Shown piece by piece: positions 47,745 through 58,499 of a DNA stretch of 64,000 nt. Within the stretch, counting starts at the first letter, position 1; each line of letters starts with the position of its first letter. Origin of the DNA: Calamus simplicifolius (lineage: Eukaryota; Streptophyta; Magnoliopsida; Arecales; Arecaceae); the NCBI GenBank assembly GCA_900491605.1, contig UESW01005008.1, forward strand, positions 315,841 through 379,840, given 5' to 3'. Both the position numbers and the translations under genes were made by a program. Under the pieces are notes generated by a model, which saw only the letters and a program-made list of their open reading frames with translations, did no database searches and was not told where the DNA came from.

Positions 47745-49757
47745 TGCGAGCAGGGGTGTCCTCGATTTATTCATATGTTTGCCTTCGTAGGTTTTTGCCT
47801 TTCGGGTGTCGCCGCGCTAGAGCTAGGGAGTCGTTAGCCAAGAGCTGGGGTGTCGTCGAGCTAAAATCTTCGGTGTCCGTTCGCGAGTACTGGGATGTCG
47901 TAGGTTTTGCCTTTCGGGTGTCGCCGTGCAAGAGCTAGGGAGTCGTTAGCCAAGAGCTGGGGTGTCATCGCGCTAAAATCTTCGGTGTCCGTTCGCGAGT
48001 ACTGGGATGTCGTAGGTTTCCGCCTTTCGGGTGTCGCCGCGCAAGAGCTAGGGAGTCGTTAGCCAAGAGCTGGGGTGTCGTCGCGCTAAAATCTTCGGTG
48101 TCCGTTCGCGAGTACTGGGATGTCGTAGGTTTCCGCCTTTCGGGTGTCGCGCAAGAGCTAGGGAGTCGTTAGCCAAGAGCTGGGTGTCGTCGCGCTAAAA
48201 TCTTCGGTGTTCGTTCGCGAGTACTGGGATGTCGTAGGTTTTCGCCTTTCGGGTGTCGCCGCGCAAGAGCTAGGGAGTCGTTAGCCAAGAGCTGGGGTGT
48301 CGTCGCGCTAAAATCTTCGGTGTCCGTTTGCGAGTACTGGGATGTCGTAGGTTTCCGCCTTTTGGGTGTCACCGCGCAAGAGCTAGGGAGTCGTTAGCCA
48401 AGAGCTGGGGTGTCGTCGCGCTAAAATCTTCGGTGTCCGTTCGCGAGTACTGGGATGTCGTAGGTTTTCGCCTTTCGGGTGTCGCCGCGCAAGAGCTAGG
48501 GAGTCGTTAGCAAGAGCTGGGGTGTCGTCGCGCTAAAATCTTCGGTGTCCGTTCGCGAGTACTGGGATGTCGTAGGTTTCGCCTTTCGGGTGTCGCCGCG
48601 CAAGAGCTAGGGAGTCGCTAGCTAGAGAGCTGGGTGTTGTCGCGCTAAAATCTTCGGTGTCCGTTCGCGAGTACTGGGATGTCGTAGGTTTTCGCCTTTC
48701 GGGTGTCGCCGCGCAAGAGCTAGGGAGTCGTTAGCCAAGAGCTGGGGTGTCGTCGCGCTAAAATCTTCGGTGTCCGTTCGCGAGTACTGGGATGTCGTAG
48801 GTTTTCGCCTTTCGGGTGTCGCCGCGCAAGAGCTAGGGAGTCGTTAGCCAAGAGCTGGGGTGTCGTCGCGCTAAAATCTTCGTGTTCGTTCGCGAGTACT
48901 GGGATGTCGTAGGTTTTCGCCTTTCGGGTGTCGCCGCGCAAGAGCTAGGGAGTCGTTAGCCAAGAGCTGGGGTGTCATTGCGCTAAAATCTTCGGTGTCC
49001 GTTCGCGAGTACTGGGATGTCGTAGGTTTCGCCTTTCGGGTGTCGCCGCGCAAGAGCTAGGGAGTCACTAGCCAAGAGCTGGGGTGTCGTCATGCTAAAA
49101 TCTTCGGTGTCCGTTCGCGAGTACTGGGATGTCGTAGGTTTCCGCCTTTCGGTGTCGCCGGCAAGAGCTAGGGAGTCGCTAGCCAGAGCTGGGGTGTTGT
49201 CGCGCTAAAATCTTCGGTGTCCGTTCGCGAGTACTGGGATGTCGTAGGTTTCCGCCTTTCGGGTGTCGCCGCGCAAGAGCTAGGGAGTCGTTAGCCAAGA
49301 GCTGGGGTGTCGCGCTAAAATCTTCGGTGTCGTTCGCGAGTACTGGGATGTCGTAGGTTTCTGCCTTTCGGGTGTCGCCGCAAGAGCTAGGAGTCGCTAG
49401 CCAGAGCTGGGGTGTCGTCGCGCTAAAATCTTCGGTGTCCGAGTACTGGGATGTCGTAGGTTTCCGCCTTTCGGGTGTCGCCGCGCAAGAGCTAGGGAGT
49501 CGCTAGCCAGGAGCTGGGGTGTCATCGCGCTAAAATCTTCGGTGTCCATTCGCGAGTATGGATGTCGTAGGTTTCGCCTTTCAGGTGTCGCCGTGCAAGA
49601 GCTAGGGAGTCGCTAGCCAGGAGCTGGGGTGTCATCGCGCTAAAATCTTCGGTGTCCGTTCGCGAGTACTGGGATGTCGTAGGTTTCCGCCTTTGGGTGT
49701 CGCCGCGCAAGAGCTAGGGAGTCGTTAGCCAGGAGTTGGGGTGTCGTCGCGCTAAAA
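47745..49757 (+). repeat. Central 113-bp tandem array of the MULE
   Basis: About 17-18 near-identical units (for example starts at 48,012 and 48,125). Each reads GGGTGTCGCCGCGCAAGAGC, then GGAGTCGTTAGCCAAGAGC, TGGGGTGTCGTCGCGC, TTCGGTGTCCGTTCGCGAG and TGGGATGTCGTAGG. It lies between the 3' ends of the ULP gene and the transposase. Small indels of 1-8 bases break some units. Open frames on it are artefacts. Confidence 0.95.
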
Positions 49758-50001
49758 GCACTTCATTTTACTGAAATAGACACCCTATTTTGAAAGCACT
49801 TCATTTGCGACCAAGACACCCTAGTTCAAAAGTTACGACACCCGTGTTTTATATATGCTCCTGTGTAAGTTGACGAAATACATAAGCATCAAATTCGTCC
49901 ATCAAAGCTTCGAAAGGTGGTACAATTCTCTCCAGGTCCTCTTCAGTATTAATAGACTGCAAACAAGTCTGCCTGATGCTTGAAGCAGCTCTTTCCTTGA
50001 C

Positions 50002-52170
50002 CTATTTTTTCCTTGATCTTTTTAACTTCTTCTCGACTCCACTCTTTAATCTGTTCTCTCTCAGGCGACCTTTTGTCCTAATTTGTTCAGGATCTTGAAT
50101 TACAAGCTCTGTACGTGATTTAGCTGCGCAGTTGGCATCCACGACAATTTTGAATATAGGTGTTAGACCATCCATCACTACATTAAATGCATCTTCAGAC
50201 ATGGAGGCTATCTCTGCGAGCTTCATCATCCGATGACTCAGCAAACTATATCTACAATCATTAACATAATATTAACAAAAAAAATATTAAGACATTTCAA
50301 TTAAAAAATTATCACTGCGTACCATGATTTCGTATGCTTTTATCATAACCTTCAGTATTGCAGTCGAATTCGTCGAATTGGTATTTCATGTCCTTGCACC
50401 ATCTCTTCAAGAAGTATTTATCTGGTAAACGAAATACGTTACTTTGATGAAGAACCAACAAGGCATGCCTACACAGGTACCCCTTGAACTGAAAGGATCG
50501 GCACTGGCATTGGACATCCTCAATATTTCTATCGTATGACACGATATAATCTTTGATCATCTCCTTGCCGATTCCATTGACTTCAATCCTTTCATACGAC
50601 TTTACAGAATATACACAACAGTTGCCAGCTTAGTTGATCAATTTTATTTTTGATGCAGCCATTTCAAGGATCTCATTCTAAATTTTTTGAAAATGCGCCT
50701 TGTATACCTTCTTGCAGCTTGTCTCTCAAAAGGTGATGATGTCTTTAGGAAAGCAATCGTTTGCAACGTCCTATTATCTTCCTCATTTTCGGCCTCGTAT
50801 CTTTTTTCCAAGGCATCTTCGTACTTACTTATGAACTCTGTATTGTCTTCGAATTTATAAACCCATCGAAAAAGTGATTAATGCCCTCGCTCCTTTGTGA
50901 AGATGACATCTCTGTTCAAAATTTTGTCAACAAAAAAAAAGCGTTTAACGCGAACATGAACCAAAGACAATGACATACAAACCTGCGAAGAATGTATCCT
51001 TTAGGTAAACTGGGACCCATTTATCCCGACATTCGTAAAGGACATTGAACCAATCTATAGACTTGCATTCTTTATATTTCTCCATAACATGTGCCCACCT
51101 TTTCTCGAATGACTGTATGGTCAATGAATCATATATCGCCTCATCGAAATCAACCATAAACTTGGGATTTGCCGTGCAAATGTGGCCAATCTTTTCAGGT
51201 ATCTTCTTCAATATATGCCAAAGACAAAATTGATGTCGTGTGTTAGGAAAAACTTCTTTGACAGCAGCCTCAATTGCCTTATCTTGATCAGTTATTATGG
51301 AAATAGGTGCTTGACCACCATTTGCATCCAGCCATGTCTGAAAAACCCATTTATATGTCTCAGTACTCTCATCAGACAATAATGCGCATCCAATCAAGGT
51401 GGACTATCCATGATGGTTGACCCCGACGAATGGACAAAAAGGCATTTGATATCTGTTTGTCAAGTATGTTGAGTCAAAGCTTAGAATATCACCGAAGTAT
51501 GTGCATGCCAATCTTGACCTTGGATGAATCCAGAAGACAGACCTCAGATGACCATTATCATTGAGGTCTAAGGTATAGAAGAAATTAGGATTTTGAGTTG
51601 CATTTCGGCGAAATGAATTACCATCGACTGAGCATCTCTTCTTTCAGCTTAGACTGACGTTCACGACAAATGAAGTTACGAGCATCCTTCTCGGTGAAAT
51701 CCAATTATCTTCTGCCCCCTTTTCTCCTTGCTATGGCAGAGTATATCTGAGTCATCGGAACATTCACGGCATGTAAATTGCTGATCTCTGCCTTCTCTGG
51801 TGTGCTGATCCTCCTATGCGACCGTAGATAACTAGTTGATGTTATGGACATCCCATGGTTATGTTCTAGAGAAACCTCATCCAATATCCACTTACCACTT
51901 GTAGCATTCAGTCTTGCTTTTATGGATGCCATACAATCAACTTTCCCAGTATCCCTATGATTCATACTCTTCTCTGATTTTCTAGATTTTCCTTGCCTCT
52001 AACACGCCAGGTGCTTGAAGCAAAGTTATTTTTTGTTGTTGGCCCTGCTACACACTGTTGTGATTCCAAAACCAACTCATTTCGCGTATCCATTGTAGAA
52101 CGTATATACATCATCTGCTGAATTGAATTCCATTCCAGTTTGAGGAACTACAGTATCATCCACTGCATTT
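50002..52170 (-). pseudogene. MULE transposase, FAR1/FHY3-related (MURA type), decayed
   Basis: Minus strand. The FAR1 DNA-binding domain begins near 52,160 (GMEFNSADDVYTFYNGYA) and continues at 51,965-51,705 (DCMASIKARL, WILDEVSLEHNHGM). The MULE transposase core spans about 51,560-50,945: FDSTYLTNRYQMPFCPFVGV, ITDQDKAI, FPNTRHQFCLWHI. The SWIM zinc finger CQCRSFQFKGYLCRHAL is at 50,560-50,312, and the C-terminal tail ends KSGVEKKLKRSRKK at 50,002. Defects include stops after YNGYAK and in the following 30 codons, a Gln-to-stop (TAG) in HHG-STLIG near 51,405, and frame changes near 51,700 and 50,880. Intact relatives bind TIRs and cut with a DDE catalytic site. Confidence 0.9.
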
Positions 52171-52329
52171 GGAGCGACGGGTGAAGGTGCACGGCCGGGA
52201 GTGTTATCGATTTTTTCCGATCTACAATTTCAGCATCAACTGTGAAAATATAGGCACGCAGTCATGAACAATGATATCCATAGATTTAGTTGTCAATATA
52301 TGCTGACAAATGATTAGGATTTAGGACAC

Positions 52330-53745
52330 AAAGGTTAAAACAATACGACACCCCAGTTATCATCTGACGACACCCTAGCTTTAAGACGACGACACCCGTG
52401 GGTTCACTGTTAATGCATGTGTGTCGTAGCATTGGTGCTAGGGTGTCGTGAGGTTTCAACTGGGGTTTCGCGAAGGATTTTTGGCCTAAATCCAATCCTC
52501 CTAGGGTGTCGCAGGGATTCTAACCGTGATCAGTTCTAAGCACGGGTGTCGTCGCCTTAAAGCTAGGATGTCGTGAGCTTTCAACTGGGGTGTCTCGAAG
52601 GAGTTTCGGCCGAAATCCAATTCTCCTGGGGTGTCGCGGGGATTCTCTGCGCGGTCAGTTCTAAGCACGGGTGTCGTGGCATTGGTGCTAGGGTATCGTG
52701 AGATTTCAACTGGGGTGTCGCGAAGGAGTTTCGGCCGAATTCGACAAGGGGTGTCGCGGGGGTTCTCTCCGTGATCAGTTCTAAGCACAGGTGTCGTCGC
52801 CTTAAAGCTAGGGTATCGTGAGCTTTCAACAGGGTGTCTCGAAGGAGTTTCGGCTGAAATCCAATTCTCATGGGTGTTGCGGGGATTCTCTGCGCAGTCA
52901 GTTCTAAGCACGGGTGTCGTGGCATTGGTGCTAGGGTGTCGTGAGATTTCAACTGGGGTGTCACGAAGGAGTTTCGGCCAAATTTGACAAGGGGTGTTGC
53001 GGGGGTTCTCTCCGTGATCAGTTCTAAGCACGGGTGTCGTCGCCTTAAAGCTAGGGTGTCGTGAGCTTTCAACTGGGCTGTCTCAAAGGAGTTTCGGCCG
53101 AAATCCAATTCTCATGGGGTGTTGAGGGGATTCTCCGTGCGGTCAGTTCTAAGCACGGGTGTCGTGGCATTGGTGCTAGGGTATCATGAGATTTTAACTG
53201 GGGTGTCGCGAAGGAGTTTTGGCCGAATTCGACAAGGGGTGTCGCGGGGATTCTCACCGTGATCAGTTCTAAGCACGGGTGTCGTCGCCTTAAAGCTAGG
53301 GTATCGTGAGCTTTCAACAGGGGTGTCTCGAAGGAGTTTCGGCCGAAATCCTATTCTCCTGGGGTGTCGCGGGGATTCTCTGCGCGGTCAGTTCTAAGCA
53401 CGGGTGTCGTGGCATTGGTGCTAGGGTGTCGTGAGATTTCAACTGGGTGTCGCGAAGGAGTTTCGACCGAATTCGACAAGGGGTGTCGCGGGGGTTCTCT
53501 CCGTGATCAGTTCTAAGCACGGGTGTCGTCGCCTTAAAGCTAGGGTGTCGTGAGCTTTCAACAGGGGTGTCTTGAAGGAGTTTCGGCCAAATCCAATTCT
53601 CCTGGGGTGTCGCGGGGATTCTCTCCGTGGTCAGTTCTAAGCACGGGTGTCATAGCATGGTGCTAGGGTGTCGTGAGGTTTCAAGTGGGGTGTCGCGAAG
53701 GAGTTTTGGCGAAATCCAAATCATCCTTGGGTGTCGTGAGGTTTC
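52330..53745 (-). repeat. Right 120-bp tandem array of the MULE, inverted relative to the left array
   Basis: Eleven to twelve units of about 120 bases in which two types alternate: one with GTGTCGTCGCCTTAAAGC and one with GTGTCGTGGCATTGGTGC. This gives a 240-bp higher-order unit. The same text appears in the left array as its reverse complement (TTTCAACTGGGGTGTCGCGA versus TCGCGACACCCCAGTTGAAA). Long minus-strand ORFs over it are repeat artefacts. Confidence 0.93.
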
Positions 53746-53989
53746 CTCTTGGGACGACGTAAAACTTACTACGGTAACCAGGTATTTGGCTTCCCGAAAC
53801 TCTCTTCTGTTCCCCATCACTCGAAACTCATCGAGGGGGGGGCGCAACGATTCGATTCCTTTGAACCACCCACTGAGATGGTGGCACGTGGCAATCGAAA
53901 CACCCACCAGGAGTACCTTAAATATGGATGGGGGAATGCCATCGTTCATCACCTTTTCAACTGATCTTCCAAAATTTTTGTATACTGAT

Positions 53990-54205
53990 ATGGCTTCTAG
54001 AGGCGAGGGGCGATCGACTGGCCCCCCTGGGAGCCGCCGCACAATAGTAACCATTGATTTAGATGTCTTTGCAGAGTCGCTCGCAAACAGCGAGCGACTC
54101 AACAGGGCGGCCAAGCAATACATGGCCGTTTCAATGAGACAGATCGAGGTCCTGCATCGGGCCAACAACCGGCTGGAGGGGCAAGTAGAATCCCTCCAGC
54201 GCTAG
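53990..54205 (+). CDS. Small coiled-coil ORF inside the MULE (71 aa), unknown function
   Basis: ATG at 53,990 gives MASRGEGRSTGPPGSRRT, a hydrophobic stretch TIVTIDLDVFAESL, then a heptad-like helix (MRQIEVLHRANNRLEGQVES) and a stop TAG. The region is non-repetitive and GC-rich, unlike the arrays on either side. An upstream frame on the same strand (from about 53,747) covers the 5' side. The ORF has no recognised family. It may be an exon of a third MULE gene, since it ends soon before an array and a T-rich stretch at 54,285, or a remnant of captured host sequence. Confidence that it is translated is low. Confidence 0.35.
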   Translation: MASRGEGRSTGPPGSRRTIVTIDLDVFAESLANSERLNRAAKQYMAVSMRQIEVLHRANNRLEGQVESLQR

Positions 54206-54339
54206 ATCGCCGAGTTAGCCCGCAGCGTAGGGGGAGCTCGGCAGCGACCGAAGCAGATGACAAGCCCCAGTAAGGGCTCATGTACTTTTTTCTTTTCTTT
54301 TCGTCTTCTCTTTATTTTTGTGATGAATAAAAATAAATT

Positions 54340-54910
54340 TTAGTAACTTGGGTGTCGCGGGCCTTCTCGCCGTGGTCAGTTATAAGCACGGGTGTCGTCA
54401 GATGAGAGCTAGGGTCTCGTGAAGTTTCAACTGGGGTGTGCGAACAATGATAGCACCAACTCAGGCTGTTAACGACACCCCAGTTCTCATCTGACGACAC
54501 CCTAACTTTAAGGCAACGACACCGATGACGTGACTGTTAAAGCGGGGTGTCACGGGGATTGTTCTCCATACGGGGTGTCGCGGGCCTGCTCTCCAGCATC
54601 GTTTATAAGCACGACACACCCTTTATAGCATTTAAAGACACCCCATAGAACAAGCTACGACACCCCGGAAAGCAACATACGAAGATCGCGAAGGTTATAA
54701 GCATGGGTGTCGTAGCGTTGTAACTACGGTGTCGCAAGGCTTTTCTCCAGCATTCGTTTGGAGCACGGATGTCCTAGGCTTGTAACTACGGTGTCTTAAC
54801 AGTATATCAGGGGTGTCGTAGCTTTAACGACGACACTAGAGCTATATGGACAGGAAATAACGGGGAATATAGGCCGAACCACTCTGACGACACCCCAGTT
54901 CATGAGGTAT
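54340..54910. repeat. Degenerate right-hand octamer repeats
   Basis: Irregular copies of GGGTGTCG and CGACACCC in mixed orientation (for example TTGGGTGTCGCGGGCC, ACGACACCCCAGTTC), without a clear period. A mirror of the degenerate zone at 41,545-41,830. Confidence 0.8.
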
Positions 54911-55114
54911 AACATCCTAATTAAAAGAGTATGACATTCGTGCTTACAAAACAGTAAACTCTAAACAGCTATGACTCCCAGAATGTCATAACTGTTTTGT
55001 TCTAAGGAAGTTACCCGCGCATTAAACGGTTTGGTCACGCATTAACTAACTCTAACCAGAAAAATAGTTGGTGTAATAAAGGGCTTTAGAAGAAGTGGAA
55101 AGAAGGACTTTTTA

Positions 55115-55580
55115 CTTCGTGCTGCGAACGACATTTCCTCCAGAAGTTTTTGTACAAAGACTCCAGTAGCCAGGTTTTCCAGCCTCGAAGCTGAAATATT
55201 TTCTTTCGACCGGACTCTCAGAGCGAGGGCGACGGTTCGTGCTCAACTGATTCTGGTGATGCATCCGAAATCCATAGCGAGGGGGAAGAAAGGGGAAGAA
55301 AGAGAGTTCTTCTTGCACAGATGAAATTCAACGTAAAATGACGCTAGGATGGAGGGAAATGGCATTTTCGTCCGTACGAGGGAAATGCATTTTCGTCCGT
55401 ACGCTAATTTTTTAAAAAAGCGAACTGCTTTAAATGCCCGTTACGTTCAGAATGTTACATCATAGCAGGGTCATACCGCCCGGCACCGTCATCCACGTAG
55501 GCTTTACGTGGACCAATCAGAAGAGGCGGTACAGCCCACGTAGGCCTTGCTGCACCGGGGGCGGTGTACAAAGACTTTTC
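55115..55580 (-). repeat. MULE right terminal inverted repeat
   Basis: Reverse complement of the left TIR, about 470 bases, ending GACTTTTC. It is slightly longer than the left copy and holds a local duplication of CATTTTCGTCCGTACG (near 55,368 and 55,392). Confidence 0.9.
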
Positions 55581-55581
55581 C

Positions 55582-55589
55582 TTGGATTC
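55582..55589. other. MULE target site duplication, right copy
   Basis: TTGGATTC directly after the TIR, matching 41,091-41,098. Confidence 0.88.
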
Positions 55590-57450
55590 ATTCATGTGGT
55601 GATTTGTTAGTTGCGGCCTGGATCACACCGCTGCTATCATACTTCTGACTGTAGGAAAACTAGTCCTTCAGCCATCGCATTAGATGTTGTCCTCTAGATC
55701 CTAAACATACCAAGTGTGAGGTGGAAGCTTATTAACCATAAATTAAAGGCCGCCGGCAAGTTTAAGGTAGAAGCTTTTTCTAAATGTTTTACCTGCTGGG
55801 GTTAATTGATTGCAGCATTCTTTTAGAATTTCAGTCTTAAAGCACCGCCGTAGATGCTGGGTATAAGTGACGTGAGCCGCTCGGTGTTATGCGCTTGCTC
55901 TCGCCTGGCGTCAAGAAAAGCCTTTCTCATGGATTCGGGGTTTCGCTTCAACTTGGTTGAATGATATGTGATGTTTCTATATACAATTTCGTGCTGGGTT
56001 TTGTGTTGACGTATCGCAATGGGTTTTGGTAGGAGATTGGGTTGATTTATGAGGGTGCCTCCATTCATGAGAGTGCAAGTTTGAAATCGATTCCGGTCTT
56101 GTGAAATTTATTGTTTCAAAAGCAAATTAAAAATCACCGTCAAATATATTTTTATAAAATCAATATTTATAAAAAAAATTCCTATCATTTTGGAGATAGA
56201 ATGATTTAGGAAAATTTTGCTCAAACAATGGTCATAGTACTGCAACGACTGCCTACTATATTTATTATATATATATATATCCTACCCTATAGGTGACAAG
56301 CCAACGACGATGTTGAGTTTATTAGACAGCATGTCTCAGTTGTAAACACAATAAAACTATAAAAAGATACTTTTTTTCTAAATTCTTGTTAAATTAACTA
56401 TATGTGCAAAGGATTTGCATGCCTATATATGGTTTGCTTTGAATATTAGTAAAAAATATTATTATACTACTCTAGTTTTAACCAGCCGATTCTCATTAGC
56501 TTGGAGTCAAAGCTTTGTTGCTGTTGCCTTACTTTTTTAACAGAATAAGAATCATAATGGTAACAGCGTCTACAGTTGTGAGATATTGATGCTCATACCA
56601 GCTGGCCCCTTGATCCATGCGAGAAATTTTAGTTAATTGCTATTAGTCATTCAAAAAATATAACACCTTTTACATATGGATGGGTGGGTCTTAGAAATTC
56701 CACTCCAAATTTTGGTTTGGTAAACTGAGTGGTAATGACATGGCAGTGCCCAGCAAATAGATAGTTTCCTCTATGGTCATGAATAAGAAAAGCGGAAGCA
56801 GCTCCCCGTTCGTCTAGAGACCGTCACAATTTAACTTAATAACTCAGTCAAGCCAAGTTGAATCAAAGTTACATCAACTTGATGAAGTATGTTTTCAGAA
56901 ATTGAAAAGAAATTTCTCAAAATACTTTCAACAGATTAAACGCTGAATACTAACATGCATCAATGACAATTCACATTGTATATTTCCCTCAATAAAATAA
57001 ATGCACACACTGTCATGCATTTGATTCTAATTACTAATTTCAACAATGCTTTCATTTTACACTTCTTATTTTTAGTCTTAACCAACACTAATATAAAAAC
57101 TTTAAGCAAATGATTTCTAATCCTAAGCTTTATAATATAAAAGGATTTTCTAAAAAGCTTAGATAACAACTTTTGGTTAAGAATGGGTTAATCATATCTG
57201 GTCTGATTTTGGATCGATTTGATTTGATACCTTATGACAATTTTCACATATATTCTGATGCCTCAAACATCATCATTTTTATTTTTGGACTAACCTTATA
57301 TATCTTGGCTCCATCAGGTTCCCAAGGTGGTAATTAGCATGGAGCCTTTTCTGAATTCAGAGGCTCTTATTAAATTGGTGTTTAATAGTGACCTTTATAA
57401 CTTTTCAGGCCAATCAAGCCGATCCCATCTGTCACATGATCATCAAGTCC
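55590..57450. other. AT-rich intergenic DNA
   Basis: No domain or repeat family recognised. An 81-aa minus-strand frame (56,068-55,823) starts MNGGTLINQPN and has no recognisable motif; it is kept out as a gene. A short (TA)n is at 56,263-56,280. Confidence 0.55.
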
Positions 57451-58090
57451 AACTATGGACACGGTGTGCATGATGCGTACGTCTTCAATCAACAATTCTT
57501 TGTTCCATGTTCCAGCTCAGCTCGCATCGAAAACTTTGGATACGTTTGGTAGGATTCTTGGTGGTCTGACGCCAGGCGTGGTGCCGTCATGCAGCCACCT
57601 TTCAGCTGGGTTGCGTGATTTGCTTCCGTTGCTTAAATTCTCCAGTCGCATCATTTCCTCCTAACTCCACTTTTGATCGTCCTTACGAACGAGAAGAAGG
57701 AATTATTCCTTGTCCAATTTTATTTATTTATTCATTTAATTCTTCCCTTCTCATCAATTATTGGAGGTAAAAGATTCCGATTGAAAATCACCCTACCAAC
57801 AGCTAGCAGCCGTTCTTTACCAACCTGGACCCCTCCAGTTCGCTCCAAACAACAAAGGCTTTCCCTTTCCTCCATCCATTCAGCGACAGAACGGCGGCAC
57901 GTTTCAGAAAAGCAAAGAAGAATACGATCCCAAACCAAAACGATAAGGAAGAAGCTTTAATTTAGGGCATCTAGCAAAGCATTGCCCACTCCCTTGACTC
58001 CATGCCAAAGTCCCAACCAATGTTCTCACTAGCCGCCATGCAAGCTTGCAGTCACCACCAATCCCCCTCCTCCTCCCCTCCCCCGGCCCG

Positions 58091-58098
58091 TTAAATAC
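58091..58098 (+). promoter_or_regulatory. Possible TATA box of the small gene at 58,197
   Basis: TTAAATAC about 100 bases before the ATG, followed by a CT-rich leader (CTCCTCTCTCC). Good position, weak sequence. Confidence 0.4.
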
Positions 58099-58196
58099 TC
58101 CTCTCTCCATCTCCAAAGCTAATCCTCTCACTCTCCATACACCTGCAGATCGGGAGGAAGGAATCGACCACCCCTCGTACGTCCAGCTCCTTAGAC

Positions 58197-58457
58197 ATGT
58201 GCAGCAACCTCTTCGATTGCTTCAAACCTAAACCTGCGCCCGATCAGAAGAAGCCAAGGCCAATACCGCCGCCACCACGAGCATCAGTGCCGGTTGCGAA
58301 GGTCCCGCAAACAAATGGCCCGGCGCCGGCAGCGCAGCCACCAGAAAGGTTAAAGAGCACCATGAATTTTAACGTGAAGGTGGAGGACTACATCAAACGC
58401 GCCAAGGCCAAGATGAGGAGCGTTTCTGGGATTGGTAGGGCGCCCACCCCTCAATGA
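58197..58457 (+). CDS. Small proline-rich plant protein, unknown function (86 aa)
   Basis: Single-exon ORF starting MCSNLFDCFKPKPAPDQKK. Residues 1-15 carry two Cys and hydrophobic residues. Residues 16-50 are a Pro/Ala/Lys-rich disordered region (RPIPPPPRAS). The C-terminal part is an amphipathic basic segment (FNVKVEDYIKRAKAKMRSVS) followed by a Gly/Pro tail. The basic DYIxRAKxKMRSxS pattern occurs in a family of short uncharacterised plant proteins (recalled, not checked). No signal peptide or membrane span is seen. Codon use is GC-richer than the flanks, and a CT-rich leader and plausible TATA box precede it, which supports a real gene. Confidence 0.65.
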   Translation: MCSNLFDCFKPKPAPDQKKPRPIPPPPRASVPVAKVPQTNGPAPAAQPPERLKSTMNFNVKVEDYIKRAKAKMRSVSGIGRAPTPQ

Positions 58458-58499
58458 AGGAGTTCTTGGTGGACGAATAAGTTGTTAGGCGAGCTTGCC

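Larger units (their letters stand above)
41099..55580. mobile_element. Complete Mutator-like element carrying a ULP1 protease gene (14.5 kb)
   Basis: The tips are perfect inverted matches (left GAAAAGTCTTTG, right CAAAGACTTTTC) flanked by TTGGATTC on both sides. The order is: left TIR, reverse-oriented short repeats, 120-bp array interrupted by a solo LTR, ULP1 gene (+), 113-bp array, FAR1/MURA transposase (-), 120-bp array in opposite orientation, small ORF, degenerate repeats, right TIR. MULEs with a captured or co-opted ULP gene are known as Kaonashi-type elements. The transposase is broken, so current movement would need help in trans. Confidence 0.9.

Noticed and set aside
47745..49757. 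CRISPR-like regular repeat array
   Set aside because: Units are head-to-tail with no unique spacers, in a plant transposon; it is a tandem satellite.
50248..50311. Small intron in the transposase between the SWIM finger and the tail
   Set aside because: Donor and acceptor-like bases exist, but the phases do not rejoin cleanly in this decayed copy.
52501..53520. Minus-strand ORFs of 82-176 aa with RHPCLEL repeats
   Set aside because: Translation of the 120-bp array, which is divisible by three and so stays open by chance.
55823..56068. 81-aa minus-strand ORF after the MULE
   Set aside because: No motif, no partner exons and no promoter signals; cannot be separated from chance.
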